DNA of 6,272 nucleotides from Blautia sp. (GTDB taxonomy: Bacteria; Bacillota; Clostridia; Lachnospirales; Lachnospiraceae): NCBI GenBank assembly GCA_017420455.1, contig JAFOJB010000071.1, positions 1-6,272 on the forward strand. The letters run 5' to 3'. The notes below the pieces were generated by a model. It was not told the origin of the DNA. It saw nothing but the letters and a program-made list of their open reading frames with translations, and did not search any database. The position numbers and the translations under genes are program-made. Below, piece after piece: positions 6,103 through 6,272 of the stretch (its first letter is position 1; each line of letters starts with the position of its first letter).

Positions 6103-6142
6103 GTGAACTGTAACGTTTTTTCCTCATTCAGTTACAATTCAC
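6103..6142. repeat. 12-bp-arm inverted repeat with 16-nt spacer
   Basis: GTGAACTGTAAC (6103-6114) faces GTTACAATTCAC (6131-6142). Eleven of 12 positions pair. The odd pair is C-A in plus-strand RNA but a G-U wobble in minus-strand RNA, so the hairpin is fully paired only when transcribed leftward. The T6 run at 6116-6121 is in the loop and nothing T-rich follows the stem, so it is not a usual terminator. It could be a repetitive intergenic element or a two-half operator for an unseen downstream gene. Confidence 0.6.
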
Positions 6143-6192
6143 GGTCTCACCGGCTGGGGCTCGATGTGTTTTCGGCGTTTGTCGGCTCTCCT

Positions 6193-6267
6193 GACTGCAG
6201 AAGAATCTTTGTCCGCGTCTGCAGGACGTAAAGTCCTTTGACTGCGGACAAAGATTCTTCTGCAGTC
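6193..6267. repeat. Perfect 24-bp-arm inverted repeat with nested hairpin
   Basis: Left arm 6193-6216 and right arm 6244-6267 are exact reverse complements. The 27-nt centre itself folds, with AGGAC (6223-6227) facing GTCCT (6233-6237) around GTAAA. Both ends carry GACTGCAG or its complement. This is much longer than an ordinary terminator stem. It fits a REP/MITE-like element or a very strong transcription stop for the sensor operon. The window ends five bases later, so any following T tract cannot be seen. Confidence 0.75.
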
Positions 6268-6272
6268 CGTCA

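Noticed and set aside
6164..6241. A 25-codon plus-strand frame after the kinase gene
   Set aside because: It has no good ribosome binding site and half of it is inverted-repeat DNA.

Overview
The window reads as chromosomal DNA of a fairly GC-rich member of the Clostridia, most likely a gut or rumen Lachnospiraceae relative. This is inferred from consensus AGGAGG-type ribosome binding sites, a catabolite-repression (cre) type operator, a family GH67 xylan-degrading enzyme, a family C69 dipeptidase, and a 7TM-sensor/histidine-kinase pair of a type I associate with that family. No species can be named from the sequence alone.

Layout. (1) Positions 2-1345 (+): the C-terminal two thirds of a GH67 alpha-glucuronidase, cut by the left edge. 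(2) Positions 1347-2810 (-): a complete family C69 (PepD-type) dipeptidase. It converges on the glucuronidase gene with one base between the stop codons and no visible terminator. (3) Positions 2811-3199: a 389-bp divergent control region. It holds a leftward promoter for the dipeptidase overlapped by a cre-like box, a perfect 16-bp palindrome lying on the -35 of a strong extended -10 rightward promoter, and a roughly 200-nt leader. The leader contains a perfect 28-bp-arm hairpin set between two copies of a 46-bp direct repeat. (4) Positions 3200-4840 and 4837-6090 (+): two genes with a 4-base ATGA overlap. The first encodes a seven-transmembrane sensor with a PAS-like region, coiled coil and degenerate kinase core. 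The second encodes a membrane histidine kinase with a plausible phospho-acceptor His and an ATP-binding N-box. (5) Positions 6091-6272: no convincing gene, but two inverted repeats, one with 12-bp arms and one with perfect 24-bp arms that nearly reaches the window edge.

How the genes work together. The glucuronidase trims (4-O-methyl)glucuronic acid from xylan-derived aldouronic acids, and the dipeptidase is a housekeeping or nutritional peptidase. The two sensor genes look like one translationally coupled signalling unit in which the first protein senses and the second phosphorylates. No response regulator is inside the window. The most unusual part is the leader of the sensor operon. There a hairpin element of a repetitive type is accompanied by duplication of the ribosome binding site and start codon, leaving a decoy start 103 bp upstream of the real one. 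Long palindromes thus lie on both sides of the sensor pair.
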